Part shown: piece by piece, positions 36,634 to 44,713 of the stretch
Layout of the letters: every line of letters starts with the position of its first letter
How positions within the stretch are numbered: the first letter of the stretch is position 1
Assembly: GCA_947489085.1 (NCBI GenBank)
Contig: CANLCJ010000017.1
Coordinates: 1 to 64,000, forward strand
From: an uncultured Flavobacteriaceae bacterium
GTDB lineage: Bacteria; Bacteroidota; Bacteroidia; Flavobacteriales; Flavobacteriaceae
DNA length: 64,000 nucleotides
Reading direction: 5' to 3'
Made by a program: the position numbers and the translations under genes
Notes under the pieces: generated by a model
What the model was told of the DNA's origin: nothing
The model's database searches: none
The model's input: the letters and a program-made list of their open reading frames with translations, nothing else

Positions 36634-38430
36634 TTACTCTATAATTAGTTTCTTAGTACCAGTGTTAAAACCATCTGTAAGAGATAGCAAGTACACACCA
36701 GCTTCTAAATTATCTAAACTCATTCTTGAGATTCGAGATCCTGCATTTAGTTTTTTGAGCATAACTCGTCTGCCACTCAAATCGTAAAGTGTGGCATCTA
36801 TATTGCTATTTGCTGTGGTGGAATTTCTTGAGATAAAAACCTCGTCTTTAGCAGGATTAGGAAACAATTCTAAGCCATCTAAAATAGAAATGTCTTCAGT
36901 ATTTAAAGTGCAATCTCCTGTAAAACTTGTCATTAAACCTACACGCAAATCGGAAGGGCAAATTTGGTTTGTTGTACTTCTAAAATGGACATTATTAGCA
37001 CCTTCAATTAAATTAGAAGAAATGGTTCTCGAAATGGAGGAGGGGCCAAAAGTTGATCTAAAATGCATTAAGCTGCCTTCATCTATAACGTGATCTAGGA
37101 GGTGTGCATGCCCAAGTTCATGTAATGCTGTAGACTCGAAATCAATTTGGTTATTACGAATAGCACCTACTCCAAAATACCAATTTATGTCTCTGTTAAA
37201 AATAATATCAATACCAACTACAAACCATTGTTCGCCACTAGGGCAATTAATACCTCTGCGAAAAGTAAATGTTCTCCCTAAACCGCCAGCAGGTAATGCT
37301 TCGAATCCACCGCCATCAAAAGTAACAACATTTCCATCGCCTTGTCTTGAGGTGTCTTGGCTAGGTTGATCGCTTATTACCCAATTTACGCCTGTTTTAC
37401 AACGCCATATTTCTAAGGCGTTTTCGAAAATTGCCCTAGCCCCAGGGTTATCGGTATCGTTAAAAAAACCAGGTGCAAGTTCGAAAGTGTATCCCCCTGT
37501 ACCATTATCATTATAATGTTGAAGTAAGAACGCTTCTCTTCCGCTACTAGCGTTAAGCTGCGAAAAATTAACAGTTAAAATAGAAGAGGATTCTGCGCTA
37601 ATGCCTCCTGTAGTAGTAATACGTATATTGCCAGTACCAGCATTTGCAGTTACGTTAACACGTATTTGTGTATCGCTCCAACTTAAAATTTCGTTAGAGA
37701 CAGCATCTACAAAAGATTGTCCCCCATTATCAGCATTTCTAAATCCAACAATACCTGGAGCATCACCAAAGCCGCGGCCAGAAATGGTTAAGGTGGATTG
37801 CGTCCCAGCAGAGATAACCGATGGCGAAAACGAAATGCCTTCTGGCACAATGGCTTTGAGTGTTTGCGTTTGTACACGATCGGAAACTTCAAAACCTTTT
37901 ACAGTACTAAAACGCTCTCCTGTAAGAAACATGATCTCTTTGTACAAAGACTGTTCAATATCCTTTCGCATTTTAAAAACATTAGTGGCAGTATTATTAA
38001 GTACATCGTAAACATAAAACCCTTGATTGGCACTATATGCATCAAACATATCTCTACTGTCTTTATAAGATCCATCTAATTTAGTTTTACTATCGCATAG
38101 AGTAAAAAGCCCGACATCTCCTATTTTAAGCGAAAGAGAATGGGAGGCTTCTATAGCATCAAGGCCTATACGTCCGCCTGTAGTAACAACGTTAGCGTTT
38201 CTGGTGGAGGAGCCTTTAAAAGTTTTGTATATTTCTATGGTGTTAACCGTATAAATCATAGTATGCGCCTCGTTCCAAAAACATTGTTTATGGGTAACTT
38301 TTCCTTCAACAACTAATGTTGCATTTTCAATTTGTTGCTTCAAGGGAACTTCAAAAAAAGATTGTGAAAAGATAAATTGCGAAAAGAATAATACTTTAAG
38401 TGCAAATAAGAAGGTTGCTTTTTTTAGCAT
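36634..38430 (-). CDS. TIG-domain HELGH metalloprotease with T9SS sorting domain, paralogue 3
   Basis: 598 residues. Signal peptide ending at FIFSQ; N-terminal domain (VPLKQQIENATLVVEGKVTHKQ, with IYTVNTIEIYKTFKG); TIG domain (ISFSPSVISAG, GRGFGD, GFRNADNGG); protease domain HELGHAHLLDH (~436-446) with Met-turn-like LMHF; T9SS domain LFPNPAKDEVFI to KLIIE. The zinc motif and Cys pattern (WRCKTG, then C near the end of the protease domain) are kept in all three paralogues. Likely exported through T9SS and anchored or released at the cell surface. Confidence 0.77.
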   Translation of the reverse strand: MLKKATFLFALKVLFFSQFIFSQSFFEVPLKQQIENATLVVEGKVTHKQCFWNEAHTMIYTVNTIEIYKTFKGSSTRNANVVTTGGRIGLDAIEASHSLSLKIGDVGLFTLCDSKTKLDGSYKDSRDMFDAYSANQGFYVYDVLNNTATNVFKMRKDIEQSLYKEIMFLTGERFSTVKGFEVSDRVQTQTLKAIVPEGISFSPSVISAGTQSTLTISGRGFGDAPGIVGFRNADNGGQSFVDAVSNEILSWSDTQIRVNVTANAGTGNIRITTTGGISAESSSILTVNFSQLNASSGREAFLLQHYNDNGTGGYTFELAPGFFNDTDNPGARAIFENALEIWRCKTGVNWVISDQPSQDTSRQGDGNVVTFDGGGFEALPAGGLGRTFTFRRGINCPSGEQWFVVGIDIIFNRDINWYFGVGAIRNNQIDFESTALHELGHAHLLDHVIDEGSLMHFRSTFGPSSISRTISSNLIEGANNVHFRSTTNQICPSDLRVGLMTSFTGDCTLNTEDISILDGLELFPNPAKDEVFISRNSTTANSNIDATLYDLSGRRVMLKKLNAGSRISRMSLDNLEAGVYLLSLTDGFNTGTKKLIIE

Positions 38431-38889
38431 AGTATTGGTTTTAGCTGGTGTTAAGTAAAGTTTATCGATTTAAAGTTATTGTATAAAGGCTCTAAATATA
38501 CGATGGTATGTTGAGTTTAGATGTGCTATGGCCTTCTTACAGCGTGCCTTTAGAATAATTTAAAAGAAAGTTACTGTTCTTTATGTTTCAAATTCTTTTA
38601 AAGTTTAAACGCTCAGGTAGAACACTAAAATAGATCTTTCAAAACAAAAAAATCATAAAATGTTGTATGGTAAATATCTGATTTTAGATACTTTATTTAT
38701 TTTTTTGTGTTTTTGAAACCTTTTTTTTGCATATTAATGTTAGTTTTAGCGAATCTTTACGATTAAGCTATGCATGGGTTATAATAACCTTTCTAAATTT
38801 AGTCAAGCATTTTCTGCGTATCAAGACACTGCAGGAGAGTTAACCTATGTTAAGTGCTTAACTTTGTATAATGTTAAAAAAATGAAATT
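38431..38889. other. 459-bp divergent gap before GH39-like gene
   Basis: Contains an inverted repeat TTTAAAAGAA/TTCTTTTAAA near 38559-38602, T-rich tracts around 38695-38730, and TAACTTTG (38859-38866), a -7 box 23 bp before the GH39-like start. No coding frame or RNA gene seen. Confidence 0.45.
38859..38866 (+). promoter_or_regulatory. -7 box TAACTTTG of GH39-like gene
   Basis: TAnnTTTG match 23 bp upstream of the start codon at 38890. Confidence 0.5.
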
Positions 38890-40626
38890 ATGAATTGTTC
38901 CTTATTTACCAGGCAAACGAAATTAGTTTTTTCGGCTTGCCTACTCTCAATGTTTGCCTTCTTTAACAGTTGTGAAGACTCTGAGACGATAGTTGAAGAG
39001 CTTGCAGCTCAAGAAATTGCAGACGATCTTCCAGAAGAAGAAGTTGCAGGGTTTGATGTTGATCCTGATAATTTTGTCGTGGTCAATACAGATAATGTTG
39101 TAGGGCCACTACAAAACTTTTGGTCTACAAGACCAATTATAAACCAAACACGTTTTGCTGGCGCTAACTTTAGAAATAATATAGTTGCTCCTTTGCGTGC
39201 TTATGTAGATAATTACAATATTGTGCGTTCTTTGGGTGGACGCTTAGATGATAGAAATACGTTTTTTAGAGGTGTTGACGAATTTGGTAATGTTATTACA
39301 GATTTCTCTGATTATATAAGAGATTTAAGAGGATTGTTTCTAACAGGAGTAGAGCCTAGAATTGTATTAGATAATGTGCCTTGGGAGATGTCTGGAGAGC
39401 GCATAGAGGAAACTTTTGGTAATGCAAGACCACCATTAGATTACGGTATTTGGAGACAATACATCAATGCTTTTTTACAAGCGTTAATTGACGAATTTGG
39501 TGCTTCAGAAGTAGAAACGTGGCGTTTTAGAATAGGTACAGAACCAAATTTAAATCCAGGCCATTGGTCAGGAACAATAGAAGAATATTATATTCATTAC
39601 GATATTACTGTTGACGAGGTTTTAAAAGTATTGCCAAATGCAAAAGTTGGTCCAGGTAACTTATTAACCGAACGTTCTGCTACGTTTACTACAGAAATAA
39701 TAGATCACTTCGCCACAGGTATTAATGCTGTAACTGGAGAGGTAGGTTCTCAAATGGATTTTTTCAGTATATCTTATTACGAACAATTAGATAGAAATTT
39801 TGTTAAGTTTAGTGGAATAGTACCTGCCTATAGAAGAGCACTAGACAGATATCCACAATTTGCAAATATTCCTTTCGATATTCAAGAATTTGGAATATTG
39901 CGAGATGAGAATGCAGTTAGAGGTGTTAGTTTAAACGATGGTGCTGAATTAGGCGCTAGTTGGTATGCTTCTATTATAAACATGGCTCTTGAAAATAGAA
40001 TTAATGAAATTTACGATTGGGGTCAAGAAATATCAGATACTGGTGGCTTACCATCTGGAAGACGTCATGTAACAGAAATGTTCCTAATGATGGAAGACGG
40101 AACAAGATTACAATCTGCACAGCCTACATCAATAGATAATGCAGTTACATCTGCGGGGGTAATACCTGTACTTAAGGAAGGTAGTATCTTTTTATTAGTG
40201 TACAACCACCATGCATTAAGATCTAATAATGATGTGAGAGAACTATTCGTACAGGTAGAAGGTTCAGAAGTTAGTGCATCTCAAACATGGACAATGAATG
40301 AGTGGACTATTGACGAAAATAATGGAATCTTCTTAAATCAATTATATGATGACTTGAGAGCAGCAGGGATACAAGAAAACACAAGAGGTAGAATTTTTGG
40401 AACCAGAACCTCTGATCGTTTTGATAGCTCTTGGCAAAATGTTTTCAACGCCAATAGAGCAAGATATGAGGAGTTATCTCAGTTACCTCAAACAGTAGAG
40501 GACGAGTTAGTTACGCGATCTAGTGAAAACACTATCGATTTAACTTTAGAAATGCCAGCACACAGTGTAAGATTAATTCAATTAACACCATCTAACTTGT
40601 TAAGTACAAACGGATTTGGTAGATAA
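38890..40626 (+). CDS. GH39-like glycoside hydrolase lipoprotein
   Basis: A 578-residue surface lipoprotein; lipobox FFNSC (Cys28), then an acidic linker. Residues ~75-440 look like a clan GH-A barrel: WRFRIGTEPN (acid/base Glu218 in the T-E-P-N position of the NEP motif), HWSGTIEEYYIHYD, AKVGPGN, and nucleophile candidate Glu333 in FDIQEFGI. Order and spacing match GH39 (xylosidase/iduronidase) best. A beta-sandwich tail follows. The substrate is unknown; no SusC/SusD pair is nearby, so this is not a standard polysaccharide utilisation locus. It has its own promoter and a strong terminator. Confidence 0.65.
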   Translation: MNCSLFTRQTKLVFSACLLSMFAFFNSCEDSETIVEELAAQEIADDLPEEEVAGFDVDPDNFVVVNTDNVVGPLQNFWSTRPIINQTRFAGANFRNNIVAPLRAYVDNYNIVRSLGGRLDDRNTFFRGVDEFGNVITDFSDYIRDLRGLFLTGVEPRIVLDNVPWEMSGERIEETFGNARPPLDYGIWRQYINAFLQALIDEFGASEVETWRFRIGTEPNLNPGHWSGTIEEYYIHYDITVDEVLKVLPNAKVGPGNLLTERSATFTTEIIDHFATGINAVTGEVGSQMDFFSISYYEQLDRNFVKFSGIVPAYRRALDRYPQFANIPFDIQEFGILRDENAVRGVSLNDGAELGASWYASIINMALENRINEIYDWGQEISDTGGLPSGRRHVTEMFLMMEDGTRLQSAQPTSIDNAVTSAGVIPVLKEGSIFLLVYNHHALRSNNDVRELFVQVEGSEVSASQTWTMNEWTIDENNGIFLNQLYDDLRAAGIQENTRGRIFGTRTSDRFDSSWQNVFNANRARYEELSQLPQTVEDELVTRSSENTIDLTLEMPAHSVRLIQLTPSNLLSTNGFGR

Positions 40627-40660
40627 GATGCTAATACTATAAACGTATTATTACATTAAT

Positions 40661-40702
40661 AAAAAACCTCCAAAAGTATTCAATACTTTTGGAGGTTTTT
40701 GT
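40661..40702 (+). terminator. strong terminator after GH39-like gene
   Basis: 19-bp arms AAAAACCTCCAAAAGTATT and AATACTTTTGGAGGTTTTT around a single C, so the loop must open a few pairs; T run follows. Confidence 0.92.
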
Positions 40703-40849
40703 TTAGAATATGATCTGTTCTATTTTAAATTTAGTTTTGTGTATGATAAAATTGCTTAAAGGTTTGAGCACTACTTTAAGTAAATGAAAGACGCTAGTTG
40801 TTAATTTAATTCAGGATACATAATAAATGAATATTAAACAGTGAAATAC

Positions 40850-40878
40850 AAAAAACGCACCCCATTTGGATGCGCTTT
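40850..40878 (-). terminator. terminator after aspartate kinase
   Basis: On the minus strand AAGCGCATCC pairs with GGGTGCGTT (with a G-U pair), then TTTTTTG. 31 bp beyond the stop of the kinase gene. Confidence 0.75.
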
Positions 40879-40908
40879 AGTGAAATTTAGGGGAAAATTA
40901 TAACGAAT

Positions 40909-42231
40909 TTAAACCGTAGCAAAATCGAATAAATAGCTATTTAACTTTTGTAAAGTTTTAATTTTATTAGACGTATCTACTAATAAAGAAATATTGTTAT
41001 TGCTTCCACCGTAAGATATCATTCTAATTTTAACATCTCTAAGGATTTGAAATAATTTATGGGTGCCAGCGTCATTAACTATGGCATGGCCTACCAAGCA
41101 CACAATACTTTGGTTTTTGTCGACCTCTATAGAAGCAAAGGTTTCTAAGTCGGATACAATTTCTTGAAGTCTGCTGTCATCATCAATCGTTAAAGACACA
41201 GCAACTTCCGAGGTTGTAATCATGTCGATAGAAGTTTCGTAGGTTTCAAAAATTTCAAAAACCTTTTTTAGAAACCCGTGCGCTTGTAACATTCTGCCAG
41301 ACTTAATTTTTATAGCAGTAATAGTGTCTTTTGCGGCTATAGCCTTAATGCCTGTTTCGGTATGGTGGTGTGTTATGGACGTTCCAAGAGCTTCAGGATC
41401 CATAGTGTTTTTTAAACGTACAGGAATACCATCTTTTTTTACAGGTAAAACAGTTTGCGGATGCAATATTTTAGCTCCAAAGTATGCAAGCTCAGCAGCC
41501 TCGTCAAAAGATAAATTAGAAATTGGTTTCGTGCCTTCTACATGTCTGGGGTCGTTATTATGCATCCCATCAATATCAGTCCAAATTTGCACTTCTTCAG
41601 CCTTAATAGCAGCACCTATAATAGTAGCCGTGTAGTCGCTCCCTCCGCGTTGTAAATTAGAAACCTCTCCATTAACATCCAGGCAAATAAAGCCCTGTGT
41701 AATGTATATGTCAGCCTGTTCAGAGGTGTTTAAAATATCTGAAAGGTCTTTCGCTATAGCATCGAAATTAGGCTCTTTAACAGCATCTGTCTTCATAAAA
41801 TCTAAAGCAGGTAGCAAAGTAGAAGCAATACCTTCTTGTCTTAGATAACAATTAAACATGAAAGTAGAAAGTAATTCACCCTGAGCTAAAATTTCATTTT
41901 CTAATACTTGGGTATAAGTACTACTTGTAGCAGCTTTTAAAACATCAAAACGGCTATTAACATAGTTCGTAGCTTCCGTATGTAGTGCTGCATCTGTAAG
42001 TAGCGTTTTAAGCACAGGAATATAAGTGTCTAGCAAGACGTTAACAGCATGTAAAGCGTCTGTTTTGTCTTTGTTTTCTATAGCTTTTGCAATAGCAACT
42101 AAACTATTAGTAGTGCCAGACATAGCAGAGAGCACAACGATTTTCTTTTCGCCATTATCAATTATGCTTTTAACATTGGCCATATTCTCAACAGAGCCAA
42201 CAGACGTTCCTCCAAACTTTAATACTTTCAT
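40909..42231 (-). CDS. lysC: aspartate kinase, monofunctional
   Basis: A 440-residue aspartokinase, the first step toward lysine, threonine and methionine. N-terminal kinase domain with KFGGTSVGS, SAMSGTTNSL, LQRGGSDYTA and WTDIDGM; two ACT domains follow (about 300-440: IKIKSGRMLQAHGFL, SVSLTIDD, NNISLLVD). No homoserine dehydrogenase fusion. A -7 box TACTTTTG (42251-42258, minus strand) lies 20 bp upstream. It is divergent from an ACT-like protein gene. Confidence 0.93.
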   Translation of the reverse strand: MKVLKFGGTSVGSVENMANVKSIIDNGEKKIVVLSAMSGTTNSLVAIAKAIENKDKTDALHAVNVLLDTYIPVLKTLLTDAALHTEATNYVNSRFDVLKAATSSTYTQVLENEILAQGELLSTFMFNCYLRQEGIASTLLPALDFMKTDAVKEPNFDAIAKDLSDILNTSEQADIYITQGFICLDVNGEVSNLQRGGSDYTATIIGAAIKAEEVQIWTDIDGMHNNDPRHVEGTKPISNLSFDEAAELAYFGAKILHPQTVLPVKKDGIPVRLKNTMDPEALGTSITHHHTETGIKAIAAKDTITAIKIKSGRMLQAHGFLKKVFEIFETYETSIDMITTSEVAVSLTIDDDSRLQEIVSDLETFASIEVDKNQSIVCLVGHAIVNDAGTHKLFQILRDVKIRMISYGGSNNNISLLVDTSNKIKTLQKLNSYLFDFATV

Positions 42232-42250
42232 TTCTTTTAATTTTGAAGTA

Positions 42251-42308
42251 CAAAAGTAGAATAGGAAAGGGAACTGGATGTATTTTTACAAAAAAAGATT
42301 TATTTTTG
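42251..42308. promoter_or_regulatory. divergent -7 boxes of lysC and ACT-like gene
   Basis: TACTTTTG on the minus strand at 42251-42258 faces lysC; TATTTTTG on the plus strand at 42301-42308 faces the ACT-like gene. The two start codons are 99 bp apart, allowing shared control. Confidence 0.5.
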
Positions 42309-42330
42309 CACAAATTGTTAAATAATTAAC

Positions 42331-42987
42331 ATGAAAACAGTGTCGAACTGCGTAGAAGATATTTTAATTACACAGCCTTATTTGGAAGAAGCCCTAGCGA
42401 GAAACATTATTAATTTTAGCGCACTGGCGGTAGAATTAACCGAACCCATAAGTAAAATGCTAAAAAAGGAGGTAAAACCAGGTGCAATAATGATGGCTTT
42501 AAGGCGCTACAATCCACCTCCAACTTTGGGTAATACGATTAAAATGAAGAAAGTGATACAGAATTTGGGAGATATTACGGTACGCTCTAATCTAACAGAC
42601 TTTACAGTTAAAAATTCTAAGACATTAATAGATAACCATGCTAAAATATTAGAACGCATTAATGCAGAAGATAAACTATTCTACACATTTACGCGAGGTA
42701 TACATGAAAGTAATATTATTGTATCTAGCATATTAAACGACTTTATAAACACGCACCTAAAACACGAATTTTTCATTGCAATTCAAAAAAACCTTTCAGC
42801 TATAAGCATCAATTTACCGCAAGATAACTCTAAAATAGCAGGATTGTATTATCATTTTTTTAAGCGTCTGGCCTGGGAAGGTGTCGTGCTTTACGAAGTA
42901 ATATCTACAACCAACGAGTTTACAATACTTGTAGAAGATGAGTATGTAGATAAAGCTTTTACAGCCATTAAAAAGGTGAAGGGGTAA
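42331..42987 (+). CDS. ACT-like domain protein, unknown role
   Basis: A 218-residue cytosolic protein without catalytic motifs. The N-terminal ~60 residues are helical (ILITQPYLEEALARNIINFSA; KPGAIMMALRRY, a winged-helix-like pattern). The C-terminal part (~155-218: NLSAISINLPQD, YYHFFKRLAWEG, STTNEFTILVEDEY) has the strand-helix order of an ACT domain. Divergent to lysC from a 99-bp gap, which hints at a regulatory or amino-acid-sensing link, but this is inference. No known function recognised. Confidence 0.6.
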   Translation: MKTVSNCVEDILITQPYLEEALARNIINFSALAVELTEPISKMLKKEVKPGAIMMALRRYNPPPTLGNTIKMKKVIQNLGDITVRSNLTDFTVKNSKTLIDNHAKILERINAEDKLFYTFTRGIHESNIIVSSILNDFINTHLKHEFFIAIQKNLSAISINLPQDNSKIAGLYYHFFKRLAWEGVVLYEVISTTNEFTILVEDEYVDKAFTAIKKVKG

Positions 42988-42997
42988 CTTTTTAATA

Positions 42998-43158
42998 GAA
43001 GTGATTTAAACTTTTTAAATTCTAGCGAAAATTCTAGATTTTTTGTTCAATTGAAATATTTTTAGAAGTTCATGGCAGCGCTATGGACTAAGAAAAAGAC
43101 AAACATTGAATGAAAAAGAAGTTTTTTATAGCGAATTGAAAAAAGTTTAAATCACTTC
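42998..43158. mobile_element. MITE-like palindromic element
   Basis: A 161-bp element bounded by terminal inverted repeats. The left end GAAGTGATTTAAACTTTTT (42998-43016) is an exact inverse of the right end (43140-43158), and homology continues inward (AATTC, GCG). The middle has a near-perfect hairpin AGTTCATGGC-AGC-GCTATGGACT (two G-U pairs), and the arms between can pair imperfectly, so the whole unit folds into one long hairpin. ATA flanks both ends (42995-42997, 43159-43161), a possible 3-bp target duplication. It has no coding capacity. It may also be a large RNA hairpin in the 3' UTR of the ACT-like gene. Confidence 0.55.
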
Positions 43159-43180
43159 ATAAGATCACACTTAAATTTTA

Positions 43181-43203
43181 AAGACGCTTTTTAGCGTTTT
43201 TTA
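43181..43203 (+). terminator. small terminator after ACT-like gene
   Basis: ACGCT/AGCGT stem extended by AAA/TTT, loop TTTT, followed by TTTTTT. Sits just before the -7 box of the hydrolase gene. Confidence 0.6.
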
Positions 43204-43214
43204 TGGAGCGATTT

Positions 43215-43222
43215 TATCTTTG
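43215..43222 (+). promoter_or_regulatory. -7 box TATCTTTG of hydrolase gene
   Basis: TAnnTTTG match 17 bp before the start codon at 43240. Confidence 0.55.
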
Positions 43223-43239
43223 CACTTTAACAATTAGAA

Positions 43240-44013
43240 ATGATTTTAGAGTATAAAGGCACACCTGTATTCTATACAGACGAAGGTAAAGGTGCAGTAG
43301 TAGTATTGCTACACGGGTTTCTGGAGAGTAGTTATATTTGGGCAGATGTAAAGACAAGCTTGGCCAAGCGTTACAGAGTAGTTTGTATAGATTTGTTGGG
43401 GCATGGGCAATCAGGGTGCTTAGGTTACATCCATACTATGGAACTTATGGCAGAGACTGTTTGTGCCGTCTTAAAACAGTTAAAGATTAGACGCTCTACT
43501 CTTATTGGACATTCTATGGGAGGCTATGTTGCTCTGGCATACGCCGAAAAATACCCAGACAATGTTAAAGGCTTGTGTCTGGCTAACTCTACCGCCCAAG
43601 CAGACAGTGAGGAACGAAAACTAAACAGAGATAGAGCCATAGAAGCCATAAAGACAAACCATAAAACCTTTATTAGGATGGCTATTTCTAATCTTTTTAG
43701 ACCTAAGAACCGTAAGCTGTATGCAAACGAGATAAAAGCATTAAAAAAAGAAGCTTTAAAAACGCCAATACAAGGTGTTATAGCGGCTCTAGAAGGGATG
43801 AAAATAAGAATAGATAGAGAAGCACTTTTACATTTTGGCCCTTACAAAAAAATGATAATTATAGGACGAAAAGACCCTGTTTTAGACTACCAAACATTAT
43901 ACAGCCAAGCAAAAGAGTCTTGTGCAGAAATTTTAGTTTTTCCAGACGGACATATGAGTTTTATCGAAAATAAGGATGAATTTTTAAAAGGATTAATGCA
44001 TTTCATCGAATAA
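43240..44013 (+). CDS. alpha/beta-fold hydrolase
   Basis: A 257-residue alpha/beta hydrolase. Oxyanion motif LLHGFLES (24-31), nucleophile Ser92 in IGHSMGGY, acid Asp in IIIGRKDPVLD and His238 in PDGHMSF complete the triad. No signal peptide. The family covers esterases, lactonases and haloalkane dehalogenases; the substrate is not predictable. Followed at 79 bp by the first of two small Cys/His proteins. Confidence 0.85.
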   Translation: MILEYKGTPVFYTDEGKGAVVVLLHGFLESSYIWADVKTSLAKRYRVVCIDLLGHGQSGCLGYIHTMELMAETVCAVLKQLKIRRSTLIGHSMGGYVALAYAEKYPDNVKGLCLANSTAQADSEERKLNRDRAIEAIKTNHKTFIRMAISNLFRPKNRKLYANEIKALKKEALKTPIQGVIAALEGMKIRIDREALLHFGPYKKMIIIGRKDPVLDYQTLYSQAKESCAEILVFPDGHMSFIENKDEFLKGLMHFIE

Positions 44014-44092
44014 TTATACATCACAACGATATATTTGTATTTTTTATCTATATTTAAGATGCCTTAAAATTTGAAAATCAAAAACTTAACCC

Positions 44093-44359
44093 ATGGAATA
44101 CAAAACGACCCAACCAAAATTTATTCCCACATTGTATTGTAATCTTTTTGGACATAGTTACTATGTGTCTAAAAAGGTTACCTACCATGTTAAAGAGTAC
44201 ACCTGTAGCCATTGCAAAAAGCAATTAACAACCAGTAGCAATGGAAATTTGGTAGAATTAACACCTAAATTTAAAGAGATTAATGCCATTCTGGAACGCA
44301 TACACCAATCTAGAAGGCAAAGATCAAAGAAGAAATCGTTAATTTCACCGATTTACTAA
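44093..44359 (+). CDS. small Cys/His (zinc-ribbon-like) protein, paralogue A
   Basis: An 88-residue protein. CNLFGHSYYVS, VTYHVKEYTCSHCKKQLTT and LTPKFKEINAILERIH are its main blocks. Cys16, His21, and the CSHC pair could bind one zinc ion. The closest pattern I recall is the small DUF1660/prophage-type family, seen in flavobacteria as tandem copies. The C-terminus is basic. It is paralogous to the next gene and has no recognised function. Confidence 0.7.
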   Translation: MEYKTTQPKFIPTLYCNLFGHSYYVSKKVTYHVKEYTCSHCKKQLTTSSNGNLVELTPKFKEINAILERIHQSRRQRSKKKSLISPIY

Positions 44360-44434
44360 CCGATAGCGCACAATTTTTATTTTATTTTACTACATTGTTG
44401 ATTCCCTTGGTATTAATAATAGCAAAACATTAAA

Positions 44435-44713
44435 ATGAAAAACCTCCACTGTATGCTTTTCGGGCACACTTACCAAGTGTCTAGAAATGTAACTTACCAC
44501 GTAAAAGAATACGAATGTACTGTCTGCAAAAATCAACTTACTACAAATGCACAGGGAAATTTAGTGAAGTTGACGCCTAAGTTTAAAGAAATAAACGACG
44601 TTCTAGAGCGTGTACACAACAAAAAAAACAGAATAAAGTTAAAAGCTGATACGCCACCAAACAAAGACTTGCTCGTATTTAGTCATCAAAATTTTTCCAA
44701 CCCTGAGCCTTGA
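44435..44713 (+). CDS. small Cys/His (zinc-ribbon-like) protein, paralogue B
   Basis: A 92-residue paralogue of the preceding gene: CMLFGHTYQVS, VTYHVKEYECTVCKNQLTT, LTPKFKEINDVLERVH. Cys/His spacing is unchanged, which argues that metal binding is under selection. The last ~25 residues are unrelated to paralogue A, and the final 35 bp overlap the 3' end of convergent thiL, suggesting the tail was gained by read-through into thiL sequence. Confidence 0.7.
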   Translation: MKNLHCMLFGHTYQVSRNVTYHVKEYECTVCKNQLTTNAQGNLVKLTPKFKEINDVLERVHNKKNRIKLKADTPPNKDLLVFSHQNFSNPEP

